Assembly: GCF_002913045.1 (NCBI RefSeq) | Contig: NZ_PPAF01000004.1 | Span: 171,465 to 235,464 of the forward strand | DNA: 64,000 nucleotides | Direction of reading: 5' to 3' | DNA from: Campylobacter concisus | Lineage (GTDB): Bacteria > Campylobacterota > Campylobacteria > Campylobacterales > Campylobacteraceae | Shown here: positions 36,234 to 47,245 of the stretch, one piece after another | How positions within the stretch are numbered: position 1 is the stretch's first letter | Layout: each line of letters opens with the position of its first letter | Program-made: the position numbers and the translations under genes | Notes under the pieces: generated by a model | What the model was told of the DNA's origin: nothing | Database searches by the model: none | The model's input: the letters and a program-made list of their open reading frames with translations, nothing else

Positions 36234-37358
36234 TTAGTATGCGTGATGATCATTTTTGATCTCATCTTGTGTGATCTTCTTGCTATCTATCGCTCGCCAA
36301 ACAACGATGATATAGGCAAGCACTACTGGCACTAGCAAGCTAACATATGCCATAACGCCAAGTGTGTAGTGGCTTGAGCTTGCATTTTTGATAGTTAGCG
36401 AGCTAGCAAGGTCGCTAAATGACGGATAAAATGCTGTGCCATTTAGTCCTGTTATCAAAAATAGCGCAGTCACAGCTAGTGTTACGCCAACGCCGTAAGC
36501 AAAAATTCCACGGATGCTTTTTGTAAATGCCCCTTGGAAAATTCCAACAAGTACCAAAACAACGCCAACAAGAAGCAATATACCAACGATAGGCATCTCG
36601 ATCAAATTTATAGCGTATTTGTAAGGCATAAGGCTAATTACGCCATTTGTGTCGTATGCAAAGCCATCTTTTGTAAGCACCCAAGCAAGAAATCCTAGGA
36701 AAAATGGCAAGAATAGCACGGTATTGACAAGTAGCTGTTTTCTAGCGTTTTGTATAAATTCGCCATCAGCAATGTTGTTTATAAGATATAAGCATCCGCC
36801 TATGCGAGATAGGAAAAACATCGCTATGCCAAGTAAATACAAGTAAGGATTTGCCAAAGCTTCAAGACCGCGAAATGGAGTCTTCCACTCGACAAAGTTG
36901 TGCTCATTTAGCACAAAGTCGCTTCCGCTAAAGAATGTACTAACCGCCATGCCAATAAGGATAACGCCAAGTGAGCCATTTATGAAAAGGAAAATTTCAT
37001 AAGTTCTAGCACCTAAGAAGTTATCAGGCTTTTTGCGGTACTCGTAGCTTACGGCTTGGATGATAAAGCAAAATAAAATAGCCAGCCAAACCCAGTAGGC
37101 ACCACCAAAGCTAGTAGCGTAAAATAGCGGGAACGCCGCAAAGCACGCGCCTCCAAACATAACAAGCGTTGTAAATGTAAGCTCCCATTTTCTACCGATA
37201 GAATTTATGAGCATATCTTTTTTAAGCTCGTCCTTGCCAAGGCTAAAGATGAGCGACTGGCCACCTTGAACAAACATCATAAATACCAAAAGTCCGCCAA
37301 GAAGGCTAACTATAAACCACCAATAAATTTGTAAATTTTCTAAGCTTAAACTATGCAT
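36234..37358 (-). CDS. cydB: Cytochrome bd-type quinol oxidase subunit II
   Basis: 374 residues with eight to nine TM segments; it supports subunit I in the quinol:O2 oxidoreductase. The start overlaps the cydA end by 8 bases. C. jejuni names the pair CioAB, a cyanide-insensitive oxidase; that label fits here but cannot be proven by sequence. A CydX-like ORF follows. The complex acts in the inner membrane at low oxygen. Confidence 0.9.
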   Translation of the reverse strand: MHSLSLENLQIYWWFIVSLLGGLLVFMMFVQGGQSLIFSLGKDELKKDMLINSIGRKWELTFTTLVMFGGACFAAFPLFYATSFGGAYWVWLAILFCFIIQAVSYEYRKKPDNFLGARTYEIFLFINGSLGVILIGMAVSTFFSGSDFVLNEHNFVEWKTPFRGLEALANPYLYLLGIAMFFLSRIGGCLYLINNIADGEFIQNARKQLLVNTVLFLPFFLGFLAWVLTKDGFAYDTNGVISLMPYKYAINLIEMPIVGILLLVGVVLVLVGIFQGAFTKSIRGIFAYGVGVTLAVTALFLITGLNGTAFYPSFSDLASSLTIKNASSSHYTLGVMAYVSLLVPVVLAYIIVVWRAIDSKKITQDEIKNDHHAY

Positions 37359-38886
37359 GGTCGTTAAATCCTATCTTTATTTGCTTAAGCATGATTTTGA
37401 TCTCAGCAATTAGCAAGACCGTAAATAAAACAGCAAATAATATAAATGAAATTTTGATATTTGAGTCTGCTAAATTCGTAGCTCCGACGCCAACGGTCAT
37501 GAGATCTTGTATCACCCATGGCTGACGGCCGACCTCTGCTACTATCCAGCCAGCTTCAGCTGCTATATAGCCAAGCGGTATGGTAAAGAGGCAGATCCAC
37601 AAAAATGCTCTTATGTTTTCAAATTTATACTTTCTTGAGAGATTTAGATAAAGAGTGATAGCAAAAAGAGCTATGAAGTAAGTGCCAAGAGCGACCATGA
37701 TGTGAAAGCTATAAAATGTAAGTGCAACTGGCGGCACAGCGTCTTTTGCGTCCTTAAGATAGCCATATCCTAAGAAATTTAGGTTACTTTCTAAATTTGA
37801 AAGAGAAGTTTTCATTAGGCTCTCATCATTTGCTTTTTTAGCCTCTTTGTAGTTTTTAAGAGCTTCGATAGCTACTTTGCCCTTTGCCATCTTCTCTTCT
37901 ACGCTTATTAGATTGTGCTCGCTATTACCATAAAGTAGGTCATTTATACCTGGCGTAAATGAGTCAAGCTCTCTGTTTGCCATGATGCCAAGTGCATAAG
38001 GCACCTTTATCTCAAGCAAAAATGGCTCGCTCTCGTCGCCAAGCTTTTTAGCTAGGTTTAAAATACCAGCAGCAACTAGACCAGCGTTTTTCTCGCCCTT
38101 GTAAAGTCCCTCCATGGCTGCTAGCTTCATAGGCTGCTTTTGAGCTACAAAATATGCGCTTTCATCGCCACTAAGTAACAAAAATGCCGATGTGATAAGG
38201 CCAAATGCGCTAGCAACGACGATACTTTTTTTAGCTAGCAAGATGTGGCGTTTTTTGATTAAAAACCAAGCAGAAATTCCTATCACAAAAAGAGCCGAGA
38301 TAGTGTAGCCGCTAGTTACTGTGTGCAAAAATTTGCTAATGCCAAGAGGATTTAGCGCGACTTCAAAGAAATTTTCCATCTCCATTCTTGCAGTATCTGG
38401 ATTAAATTTCATGCCTATTGGGTATTGCATCCAGCCATTTGCGATTAAGATCCAAAGCGCGCTTAAATTTGAACCAATCGCGACAAGCCAAGTTGAAAGC
38501 AGGTGAAATTTCTTGCTAACCTTTTCCCAGCCAAAAAACATAATGGCAAAAAATGTACTCTCCATGAAAAATGCGAGCAAACCTTCTATCGCAAGAGGAG
38601 CGCCGAAGATATCGCCGACAAACCAGCTGTAATTGGCCCAGTTTGTACCAAACTCAAACTCCATGATGATGCCAGTAGCTACACCGATAGCGAAATTTAT
38701 ACCAAAGAGCTTTAGCCAAAATTTCGTTATCTCAAGCCAGACTTTATCGCCAGTTTTGACATATATCGTCTCCATAATGGCAATGATAAAACTTAGCCCC
38801 AAGGTAAGTGGGACAAACAAAAAGTGGTAAATGGCAGTCAGCGCAAACTGAGCCCTAGACCAATCAACAAAATCCATCTCAGACAT
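37351..38886 (-). CDS. cydA: Cytochrome bd-type quinol oxidase subunit I
   Basis: 511 residues, about nine TM helices. The heme-ligand His is in FALTAIYHFLFVPLTLG near the N-terminus, and the GRQPW motif (VGRQPWVIQDLMT) is near 420. It oxidises quinol and reduces oxygen to water without pumping protons. An AAAGGAA lies before the ATG, inside the end of the DUF4492 gene. The operon order is DUF4492-cydA-cydB-small peptide. The quinol loop looks short, as in CIO-type enzymes. Confidence 0.92.
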   Translation of the reverse strand: MSEMDFVDWSRAQFALTAIYHFLFVPLTLGLSFIIAIMETIYVKTGDKVWLEITKFWLKLFGINFAIGVATGIIMEFEFGTNWANYSWFVGDIFGAPLAIEGLLAFFMESTFFAIMFFGWEKVSKKFHLLSTWLVAIGSNLSALWILIANGWMQYPIGMKFNPDTARMEMENFFEVALNPLGISKFLHTVTSGYTISALFVIGISAWFLIKKRHILLAKKSIVVASAFGLITSAFLLLSGDESAYFVAQKQPMKLAAMEGLYKGEKNAGLVAAGILNLAKKLGDESEPFLLEIKVPYALGIMANRELDSFTPGINDLLYGNSEHNLISVEEKMAKGKVAIEALKNYKEAKKANDESLMKTSLSNLESNLNFLGYGYLKDAKDAVPPVALTFYSFHIMVALGTYFIALFAITLYLNLSRKYKFENIRAFLWICLFTIPLGYIAAEAGWIVAEVGRQPWVIQDLMTVGVGATNLADSNIKISFILFAVLFTVLLIAEIKIMLKQIKIGFNDHA

Positions 38887-38887
38887 T

Positions 38888-39103
38888 TTATTCCTTTATT
38901 AAATTACGAATTACAAATTCGCTTTTTTCTTCGTCGGTTTGAAATTTGGTATTTAGAGTCTCGTTAAAGATGAAGGCTTTTAAAATTCCAAACATGATGA
39001 TAAGCTTTATTATTATGAGAAGCCATAATTTTTTGCCTATTTTCATGTTTTTAAAGCCCTCTATATATAAAGAGGCAATGATGTTTAGGTAGTTTTTTAT
39101 CAT
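38888..39103 (-). CDS. DUF4492 small membrane protein, first gene of the oxidase operon
   Basis: 71 residues with an N-terminal amphipathic stretch, one strong TM helix (about 25-46) and a polar C-terminus. It matches the DUF4492 proteins that, from memory, stand before cydA in Campylobacterota and Bacteroidetes. Its stop is 1 base before cydA. The role is unknown; assembly or accessory subunit is the obvious guess. Confidence 0.75.
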   Translation of the reverse strand: MIKNYLNIIASLYIEGFKNMKIGKKLWLLIIIKLIIMFGILKAFIFNETLNTKFQTDEEKSEFVIRNLIKE

Positions 39104-39186
39104 AGTTTTTGAAGTCTATAACAAAAAGACTTAAAGAATAATTTTTAAAATTTATACGATTAATGCCTTACTAAATATTTAAGGGG

Positions 39187-39192
39187 TATAAT
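39187..39192 (+). promoter_or_regulatory. Putative -10 box of pyrG
   Basis: TATAAT in GGGGTATAATCC, 37 bases before the ATG. Confidence 0.55.
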
Positions 39193-39219
39193 CCGCAATT
39201 AAAAAATAAATAAATTTAA

Positions 39220-40863
<1,644 letters not shown>

Positions 40864-40864
40864 A

Positions 40865-40890
40865 TTTAGAGCCATCTGGCTCTAAAAATT
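40865..40890 (+). terminator. Rho-independent terminator after pyrG
   Basis: TTTAGAGCCA / TGGCTCTAAA with a 2-base centre, 2 bases after the pyrG stop. Confidence 0.75.
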
Positions 40891-40970
40891 CTTTTAAAAA
40901 TTTTGCTGTTTTTATTAAATTATTTATCAAATAAATCCCACTTCTTTCTATAAATTTTTTAAGGAGAAAA

Positions 40971-41522
40971 ATGAAAACTTTAATCATCTTAGCACACCCT
41001 AACATCCAAAACTCGGTCATAAACAAACGCCTGCTACAAGAGGCTCTCAAAGAGCCGCAGCGCTTTAGTGTTCATGATTTGACGCAGGTTTATGGGGGTG
41101 GCAACATCGACGCTGCACGCGAGCAAGAGCTCATCAGAGCCCACGACGCCCTCGTTTTGCAGTTTCCGCTTCACAACTTCTCCTGCCCTCCGATTTTAAA
41201 ATCGTGGATCGACGCGGTGATGACGCATGGCTTTGCCTACGGACGCGGTTCAGACGGCATAGCGGGGCGCAAGGTAGCGCTAGCCGTGACCGCAGGCATC
41301 AAAAAGAGCGACTACTGCCCGCAAGGACGCTATCATTTTAGCTTGCGTGAGGTTCTTACGCCCTTTGAGCTTGCGTTTAAATACTATTTTCACGCCGATT
41401 ACCGCGACTTTTTCGCATTTTACGGCGCCGAGGAGACTCCGGGTGTGGATTACGTATCAAGCCAGGATGATTTAGAGCGCGGTGCCAGAGAATACGCGGA
41501 GTTTTTGAGAAATTTGGAATAA
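40971..41522 (+). CDS. NAD(P)H oxidoreductase, flavodoxin-fold, GC-rich
   Basis: 183 residues of the KefF/MdaB-type quinone reductase family: LIILAHPNIQNSV at the start, then LQFPLHNFSCPPILKSWIDAV and HGFAYG. It is related in fold to the 28026 gene but divergent. Codon use (CGC, GCG, CTC, GCC) is clearly GC-richer than pyrG and recJ on either side, which suggests recent transfer. AAGGAG precedes the ATG, and it has its own hairpin downstream. Confidence 0.82.
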   Translation: MKTLIILAHPNIQNSVINKRLLQEALKEPQRFSVHDLTQVYGGGNIDAAREQELIRAHDALVLQFPLHNFSCPPILKSWIDAVMTHGFAYGRGSDGIAGRKVALAVTAGIKKSDYCPQGRYHFSLREVLTPFELAFKYYFHADYRDFFAFYGAEETPGVDYVSSQDDLERGAREYAEFLRNLE

Positions 41523-41532
41523 ATTTTATAAA

Positions 41533-41564
41533 AATGGTTTAAGCTTTATGGCATAAACCATTTA
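41533..41564 (+). terminator. Hairpin after the GC-rich reductase
   Basis: AAATGGTTTA / TAAACCATTT with a 12-base loop, about 10 bases after the stop, then an AT-rich run. Confidence 0.5.
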
Positions 41565-41722
41565 AAATTTATAAATTTAATTGTATAAATTTTTGCTAAT
41601 ACTTACTATTTTTAGCGGGTTAAATTTGTAAAGACTATCAATTTAACAAAGCTTTTAAGCTTGCTATGAGCCCTAAAATCTTACTTTCATTTAAAATTAT
41701 AAGAAATTAAATTTCAAAAAGA

Positions 41723-41728
41723 TATAAT
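41723..41728 (+). promoter_or_regulatory. Putative -10 box of recJ
   Basis: TATAAT in AAGATATAATCC, upstream of the small ORF and recJ. Confidence 0.5.
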
Positions 41729-41760
41729 CCAAGCATTCAAAATAAAGACGAAAGATTGCG

Positions 41761-41883
41761 ATGAAAAAGAAGTATTTTTATAGCCAAATTTTTGGCAATA
41801 TGGGTGTAAATTCAAGTGAACAAGTGGCATTAAATAAAGTTGGCAAGTTATTCAAAAATTCTTGCCAAAACCATGCTAAATAA
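41761..41883 (+). CDS. Possible 40-residue leader ORF overlapping the recJ start
   Basis: The ATG lies about 33 bases after the -10 box, and the frame ends inside the start region of recJ, in another frame. The peptide is basic (begins MKKKYFYSQIFGN) with no TM helix. There is no clear SD. Overlap with recJ could couple translation, or this may be chance. No family recognised. Confidence 0.25.
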   Translation: MKKKYFYSQIFGNMGVNSSEQVALNKVGKLFKNSCQNHAK

Positions 41884-43447
41884 AGAGGACATAAGGAATT
41901 TACTAGCGCATAGATTTTGTAACGACATACATAAAAAAATTAGTGAAATTCCGACACCAAGTGCCTTAAAAGATATCTACAAAGGTGCTAACCGCATAAA
42001 AGAAGCGATCGAGAAAAACGAGCGCATAGCCATTGTGGGCGATTATGATGTTGATGGTGTTGTTTCGAGCGTAATTTTGGCCGAGTTTTTTGATGATCTT
42101 GGTGTGAAAGACTACCTAGTAAAAATTCCAAATAGATTTAAAGATGGATATGGGCTAAATCCTGAGATAATAGACGAACTCTCAGCTGATGTAAGCTTGA
42201 TTATCACCGTTGATAACGGTATCTCTGCAAACGATGCAGCCATTATCTGTAAAGAAAAAGGCATCGATCTTATTATCACTGATCATCACATGCCTCCAGC
42301 TGTTCTCCCAGAAGCTTATGCGATCATCAATCCAAAACAAGAAGACTGCAACTTCCCAAATATCGAAATTTGTGGTGCTGAGGTTGCTTGGTATTTGGTT
42401 GGAGCGTTAAAGGATGTTTTTGGGCTAAATTACGATATGAGCAAATTTCTAGAGCTTTTAGCTATCGCGATAATCGCTGATATGATGGAGCTAAGAGATA
42501 TGAATAGAATGCTTGTTCGTCTTGGCATTTGTAAGTTAAATGCGTCTAAGCGTTCTGCATTTCACGCTATAAAAGAGTTTTATGGTAAGGAAAAATTTGA
42601 GTGTGATGATATTAGCTTTCTTATAGCTCCACTTATAAATTCAGCCGGACGCATGGACGATGCGATGAATTCATTTGACTTTTTACGTGCTAAAAGTATC
42701 GAGGAAGCTTACAACTACCTTGATACGATCATTGAATTTAACAACTCCAGAAAAGAGGAAGAGCGCCAACTCTTTGAGTGCTCGCTAAAGGACGTAAAAG
42801 AAGATGATGAAGTCATTATCACTTGGGGAGAGCAGTGGCATGAGGGTGTGATAGGTATCGTAGCAAGCCGCCTTGCAAAGCACTTTGCAAAGCCAGCTAT
42901 CGTCTTTAGTATCGATAAAGGTCGTGCAAAAGGTAGTGCTAGAAGCATTGGCAAGCTTGATATCTTATCTCTCATAGCAAGCCACGAAAATTTACTAACA
43001 AGCTACGGCGGTCACAAAGGAGCGGCTGGACTTACGCTTGCGCCTGAAAATTTGGTGAAATTTAAAGAAGCAATAAATAAAAGTTGCTCATGCCTAAATA
43101 TGCAAGAGTGCAAAAGCTCGGACGAGCTACTTGGCGATATAATGCCAAGCGAGATAGACTTTGAGCTGCTTGAAATTTTAGAATTTTATGAGCCATACGG
43201 GCAGAAAAACCCTCGCCCAGTCTTTAAGATAAAAAATGCTCTTGTTAAAAATGAAAGACTTATAGGAAGAGATCAAAATCACTTAAAGCTCATCTTGCAA
43301 AAGGATAATAAAACACTTGAGGCTCTATTTTTTAACTTTACAAAACATGCTAGAGTTGGCGAGATGATAGATATTATCTTTTGTATATCAAAAAATTCAT
43401 TCCGCGGACTTGTTACTCCACAGCTACTCATAAAAGAGATTTTATAA
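41873..43447 (+). CDS. recJ: Single-stranded-DNA-specific exonuclease RecJ
   Basis: A 5'-3' ssDNA exonuclease of recombination and mismatch repair. DHH-family motifs are present: VGDYDVDGVVS, DNG, TDHHMPP, and the DHHA1 GGHKGAAG further on; the OB-like C-terminal domain follows. I place the start at ATG 41873 (524 residues), close to the C. jejuni length as I recall; an in-frame TTG at 41840 would add 11 residues. Neither has a strong SD. Confidence 0.9.
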   Translation: MLNKEDIRNLLAHRFCNDIHKKISEIPTPSALKDIYKGANRIKEAIEKNERIAIVGDYDVDGVVSSVILAEFFDDLGVKDYLVKIPNRFKDGYGLNPEIIDELSADVSLIITVDNGISANDAAIICKEKGIDLIITDHHMPPAVLPEAYAIINPKQEDCNFPNIEICGAEVAWYLVGALKDVFGLNYDMSKFLELLAIAIIADMMELRDMNRMLVRLGICKLNASKRSAFHAIKEFYGKEKFECDDISFLIAPLINSAGRMDDAMNSFDFLRAKSIEEAYNYLDTIIEFNNSRKEEERQLFECSLKDVKEDDEVIITWGEQWHEGVIGIVASRLAKHFAKPAIVFSIDKGRAKGSARSIGKLDILSLIASHENLLTSYGGHKGAAGLTLAPENLVKFKEAINKSCSCLNMQECKSSDELLGDIMPSEIDFELLEILEFYEPYGQKNPRPVFKIKNALVKNERLIGRDQNHLKLILQKDNKTLEALFFNFTKHARVGEMIDIIFCISKNSFRGLVTPQLLIKEIL

Positions 43448-43452
43448 ATTTT

Positions 43453-43500
43453 ATCTCGGTTTTATAATGCTAAAATTTTAATAAAACCGAGATTTCTTCG
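43453..43500 (+). terminator. Rho-independent terminator after recJ
   Basis: A perfect 13-bp inverted repeat (ATCTCGGTTTTAT / ATAAAACCGAGAT) with a 15-base loop, 5 bases after the stop, then TTCTTCGGTTTT. Confidence 0.75.
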
Positions 43501-43673
43501 GTTTTAATTCACCAAAATCGTTTCTTTATATATTTAATGCAGTCCAACTAAAATAATACTATTTGAGTCAAATTTCTGTATTGTAAAATTAATGTTATAT
43601 AAATATTTATACTTTATTTAAGTTCATTTTTGCTTTAATTTTAATTTTAAATATTAATTTCATAGGACTAAAC

Positions 43674-45671
43674 ATGAAAATTTCTTACGTTTTAGCATTT
43701 GCTTTAGTATCAAATTTAATGCTTGGTGCTGAAGAAACGATAGACTTGGCTCCGGTTACCGTTTCTGCAAAGATACAAAAGTCCGTTCTTGACGAACCGA
43801 CAAAGGCTCAAATAGTAGGCAAAGGCGCGATACTAGAAAACGGCGACATCGCTAAATCGCTTTTAAATTTGAGCGGCTTTACGATGGAGCGCAAGGGTGG
43901 AGGCGGCAGCGAGGTTTATTATCGTTCGCAGACGGCGGCTAGACTGCCGGTGCTAATCGACGGTAGCACGCTAAACGGCGGTTGCGGTATGCGCATGGAT
44001 ACGCCCATCACCTACATCTCGGCGCAAAACTACAGCTCGGTTCGTATCGTAAAAGGCCCGCAAGACGTCAGATACGGCGCGCTCATTAGCGGCGGCATAT
44101 TTTTCGATAGAGAGATAGCAAGGCTGTCAAAACCGAGCTTCGGAGGAAACGTAAGCGTGCTGGGCGGCAGTTTTAAGCGGTTTGAAACTACCGCGGACGT
44201 AGTGGCGGGCAACGAGCTGGGCAGCATAGAGGTTTCCGGCGGACACTACGAGAGCGGCGATTATAAAAGCGGCGGCGGGCAGAAAATGCATACGCACTAT
44301 AAACGCAACAGCGTCTCTCTCGTGGGTACGCTAACGCCTACGGAAACTACCGCATTGTAGTTAAGTGCGGATCTGGGGGAGGGCGAAGCGGCGTATGCCG
44401 ATAGGATGAGGGACGGCATACAGTTTGACCGTAAGTCTTTCGGACTCAAATTTGAACAAGACGTCGGCGAGCACAAGATTAGGCTAAGCTCATACTATCA
44501 TCAAATCGATCACATAATGGACAACTTCACCATGCGTCCGGTGGTGCCGGGCACGGGGCGCGGCAAGGGATACAGCATCAGTCACCCGATACGCGATATG
44601 TACGGCTTTAAGCTAGAAGGCGAGTTAAATTTCGATAATCTAACCAGCTTCATCGGCGCCGGTTATTCGCAAGACTCCTTTAAATGGCGAGGCGCCGGAA
44701 CGGGCAGAGCCGGCGTGTCTAAAGCCGAAATGGATGCCGCCGTATCAAAGCCGCACGTAAAAGAGCGCAAGGTAACGTATAAAACGATATACACTCAAAA
44801 CGAATACGTCCTTGAAAACGACTACGGGCTTTTTGGCGGACTTAGGCTGGACGCGGGCGAGAGAAAACTGCTAAAAACGCATAAGAGCAGGAAAGAAAAT
44901 TTATTCTCAGGGTTTTTTAGATACGAGAAATATCTACAAAATTTAACGCTCTACGCAGGACTAGGTCACGCGCAAAGGTTACCGGATCACTGGGAAACGA
45001 ATAAAGACCCAGATCTTAAGCTAAATAAAGAAAGAAACACTCAACTAGACTTTGGCACCGTGCTAAAAGACAAAAACTACGAGCTAAACGCGAATTTCTT
45101 TGTCTCGAAGATGGATGATTACATAATGATAAAGTATAACCCTATGGGTATGTCATCAAACGTATTTAATACCGATGCCTTACTATACGGCGGTGAGATC
45201 GAGGGCGATACGCTACTAGCCGATATATTTAGGCTAGGGGCGGGTGTATCCTACGTCTACGGCAAGGTGACTAAAAACGCGGGCGGCTTAAAAGACGGCG
45301 ATGCACTGCCTAAGGTTTCTCCTCTAACGTTTAAACTAAGCGCCGGCCTAGAAAAGCCAGACTGGTTCGTCAAAGCCGACTTCTACGCTAACGCATCGCA
45401 AAACCGCGCGCAAAAAGGCTACGGCGACGTGGGCGGTATGGACCTGGGCAAGAGCGATAGCTTCTGGACGCTAGGACTAAGCGCGGGCTATAAATATAAA
45501 AATTATCAATTTTTGCTAGCGGCGGAAAATCTAAACGACGCCAAATACGCCTATCATAACTCAAAAGGCGGCTACGGCGGCGGTATCGCAGGCTACGAGA
45601 CTATCCCGAACGGCACGAGGCTTTATGAGCCAGGTAGAAGCTTTTGGGCGAAATTTAAGGTACATTTTTAG
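43674..45671 (+). pseudogene. TonB-dependent (copper-type) outer-membrane receptor interrupted by an amber codon
   Basis: One frame from ATG 43674 (AGGA upstream) to TAG 45669-45671 holds a whole receptor of 666 codons, except for a TAG at 44358-44360 that divides it into 228 and 437 codons. Both halves read smoothly across the stop (TTAL-stop-LSADLGEGE). A signal peptide (ending MLGAEE) leads to the plug domain with GGCGMRMDTPITYISAQ and VKGPQDVRYG, which resembles OprC/NosA copper receptors. The barrel ends in Phe (FKVHF). The gene is notably GC-rich. Single-base reversion would restore it. Confidence 0.85.
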
Positions 45672-45932
45672 GGCGTAACTTAATAAATTTGCATGGCTAT
45701 GGGCTTAGGATTTGCCCTAGAGCTGTGCCAAATTTAAGTATTTTTACTCTTATCTTCTTAATAATACTCACGCTTGCTATATTTACTATTAGTAATAAAT
45801 TGGCACTTGGTATAAAATTTCTTATTAAATTTTAAAGCCAAAGGATGATTAAAATAGGGCTTTATTAAATTTAAATTTTATATAGATTAAAAGCTTAGAT
45901 GTAAAATCTCAGAAATTTTTTAAAGGAGAGGT

Positions 45933-46517
45933 ATGAAAAATTTACTTGTAAAATCAAGCTTGATTCTAGCTTTGGTAAGCTCAGCAGCACTAGCTCAAGG
46001 TGCATTTGTCGGCGGCGAAGGTGATTATTCGTTTAACTCAAAAATCAAAACAAAAAACATAGCAAGTAGTGAGAAAAATAACTTCAAAAAAGGTCATTAT
46101 GGTCTTGGCTTTTATGGCGGTTATGATTTTGACAGCTATAGAGCTTATGGCGGTTATTATTATGACTTTAAAGCTAGGAAAAATGCTGGTGAATCAGATG
46201 CAAAATGGAGTAAGCATAAATTTTTAGGCGGCGTTGATTATACGCCAAGCATCACTGAAAATTTTAAAGCCGTTCTTGGCGGATACACAGGCCTTGGCTA
46301 CTTGAGCGTTAGAGAGAGATTTAATAACGAAACAAGTAAGAAAAATTTCAAAGGCTTACTAGTTGGCGCAAAAGCGGGCGGCATCTACTCATTTGACGAA
46401 CATAACGCGATCGAGTTTGGCTTAAAAGCTGATAAGACTTTTTATAAGAAAAATAGCGGAGCTCAGCTAAGAGATACGACTATAGGAATTTATACAGGCT
46501 ATACTTATAGATTCTAA
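45933..46517 (+). CDS. Outer-membrane beta-barrel protein (opacity-like)
   Basis: 194 residues with a Sec signal peptide (MKNLLVKSSLILALVSSAALA) and alternating aromatic/Gly strands such as GLGFYGGYDFDSYRAYGGYYYD, ending YTGYTYRF with the C-terminal Phe typical of outer-membrane proteins. About eight strands can be counted, so it is a small barrel rather than a general porin. AAGGAGAGG precedes the ATG. It is flanked by a terminator. Function unknown. Confidence 0.78.
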   Translation: MKNLLVKSSLILALVSSAALAQGAFVGGEGDYSFNSKIKTKNIASSEKNNFKKGHYGLGFYGGYDFDSYRAYGGYYYDFKARKNAGESDAKWSKHKFLGGVDYTPSITENFKAVLGGYTGLGYLSVRERFNNETSKKNFKGLLVGAKAGGIYSFDEHNAIEFGLKADKTFYKKNSGAQLRDTTIGIYTGYTYRF

Positions 46518-46522
46518 CATTT

Positions 46523-46548
46523 AGGCAAGGCTAGGCTTTGCCTTATTT
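46523..46548. terminator. Terminator between the barrel protein and pcm
   Basis: AGGCAAGGC-TAG-GCTTTGCCT (9-bp stem with one G/U pair) followed by TATTTT on the plus strand; convergent genes on both sides. Confidence 0.6.
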
Positions 46549-46552
46549 TGGG

Positions 46553-47185
46553 CTACTCTCTACCTTCAAGAAGTGGCACAAAAAGGCACTCATCTAAGTA
46601 CTCTTTTTCTAAATTTCCATCTTTATCTTTTTTAAATTTAGCGATAAATTGCTTGCCATCTTTTTTCATTGGAGCTACTAAAATTCCACCATTTTTAAGC
46701 TGCTTAAATAAATTTGGCGAGATCTCATCAGCAGCTGCCGAGAGCAGGATACGATCAAATGGTGCGTAGCTTCGCCAGCCATTGTTGCCGTCATCATATC
46801 TTACATGCACGTTTTTTATTTTTAGTGCCTCGAAGCGTTTTTTCGCCTCCATGGCTAGTTTCTCTATTCGCTCGACGCTAAAAATTCTATGTGCAAGTTT
46901 GCTTAAAATCGCTGCTTGATAGCCACTACCGCAGCCTATTTCTAGGATGTTATCCATATTCTCGCACTCTAGCGCCATTGTCATCTTTGCCACAGTTAGC
47001 GGTGAGCTGATCCACTGATTGCCCAGTATCGGCTGAGCATCGAGCTTATAAGCATGCGCAGTGATTGGTACAAAAATTTCACGCTCAGTGGTAGCTATCG
47101 CATCGAACAAAAGTGGGCTTAACGTGATCTCATCGGCTATATCGCTAGCCAAATTTTGGCATTTTATCGCTTCTAGTTGAGTCAA
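46553..47185 (-). CDS. pcm: Protein-L-isoaspartate O-methyltransferase
   Basis: Pcm repairs isoaspartyl damage in aged proteins using SAM. 210 residues with the SAM motif LEIGCGSGYQAAILSKL near 79 and the upstream PISSPLTVAKM-type substrate loop (here GNQWISSPLTVAKM). The start is TTG. It is the last gene of the minus-strand run that begins with nrdB. Confidence 0.9.
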   Translation of the reverse strand: MTQLEAIKCQNLASDIADEITLSPLLFDAIATTEREIFVPITAHAYKLDAQPILGNQWISSPLTVAKMTMALECENMDNILEIGCGSGYQAAILSKLAHRIFSVERIEKLAMEAKKRFEALKIKNVHVRYDDGNNGWRSYAPFDRILLSAAADEISPNLFKQLKNGGILVAPMKKDGKQFIAKFKKDKDGNLEKEYLDECLFVPLLEGRE

Positions 47186-47245
47186 AATTTATATCCTAAA
47201 TAAAAATTAAATCGTTATTATACGATTTAAAACTTATCTTAAAAT

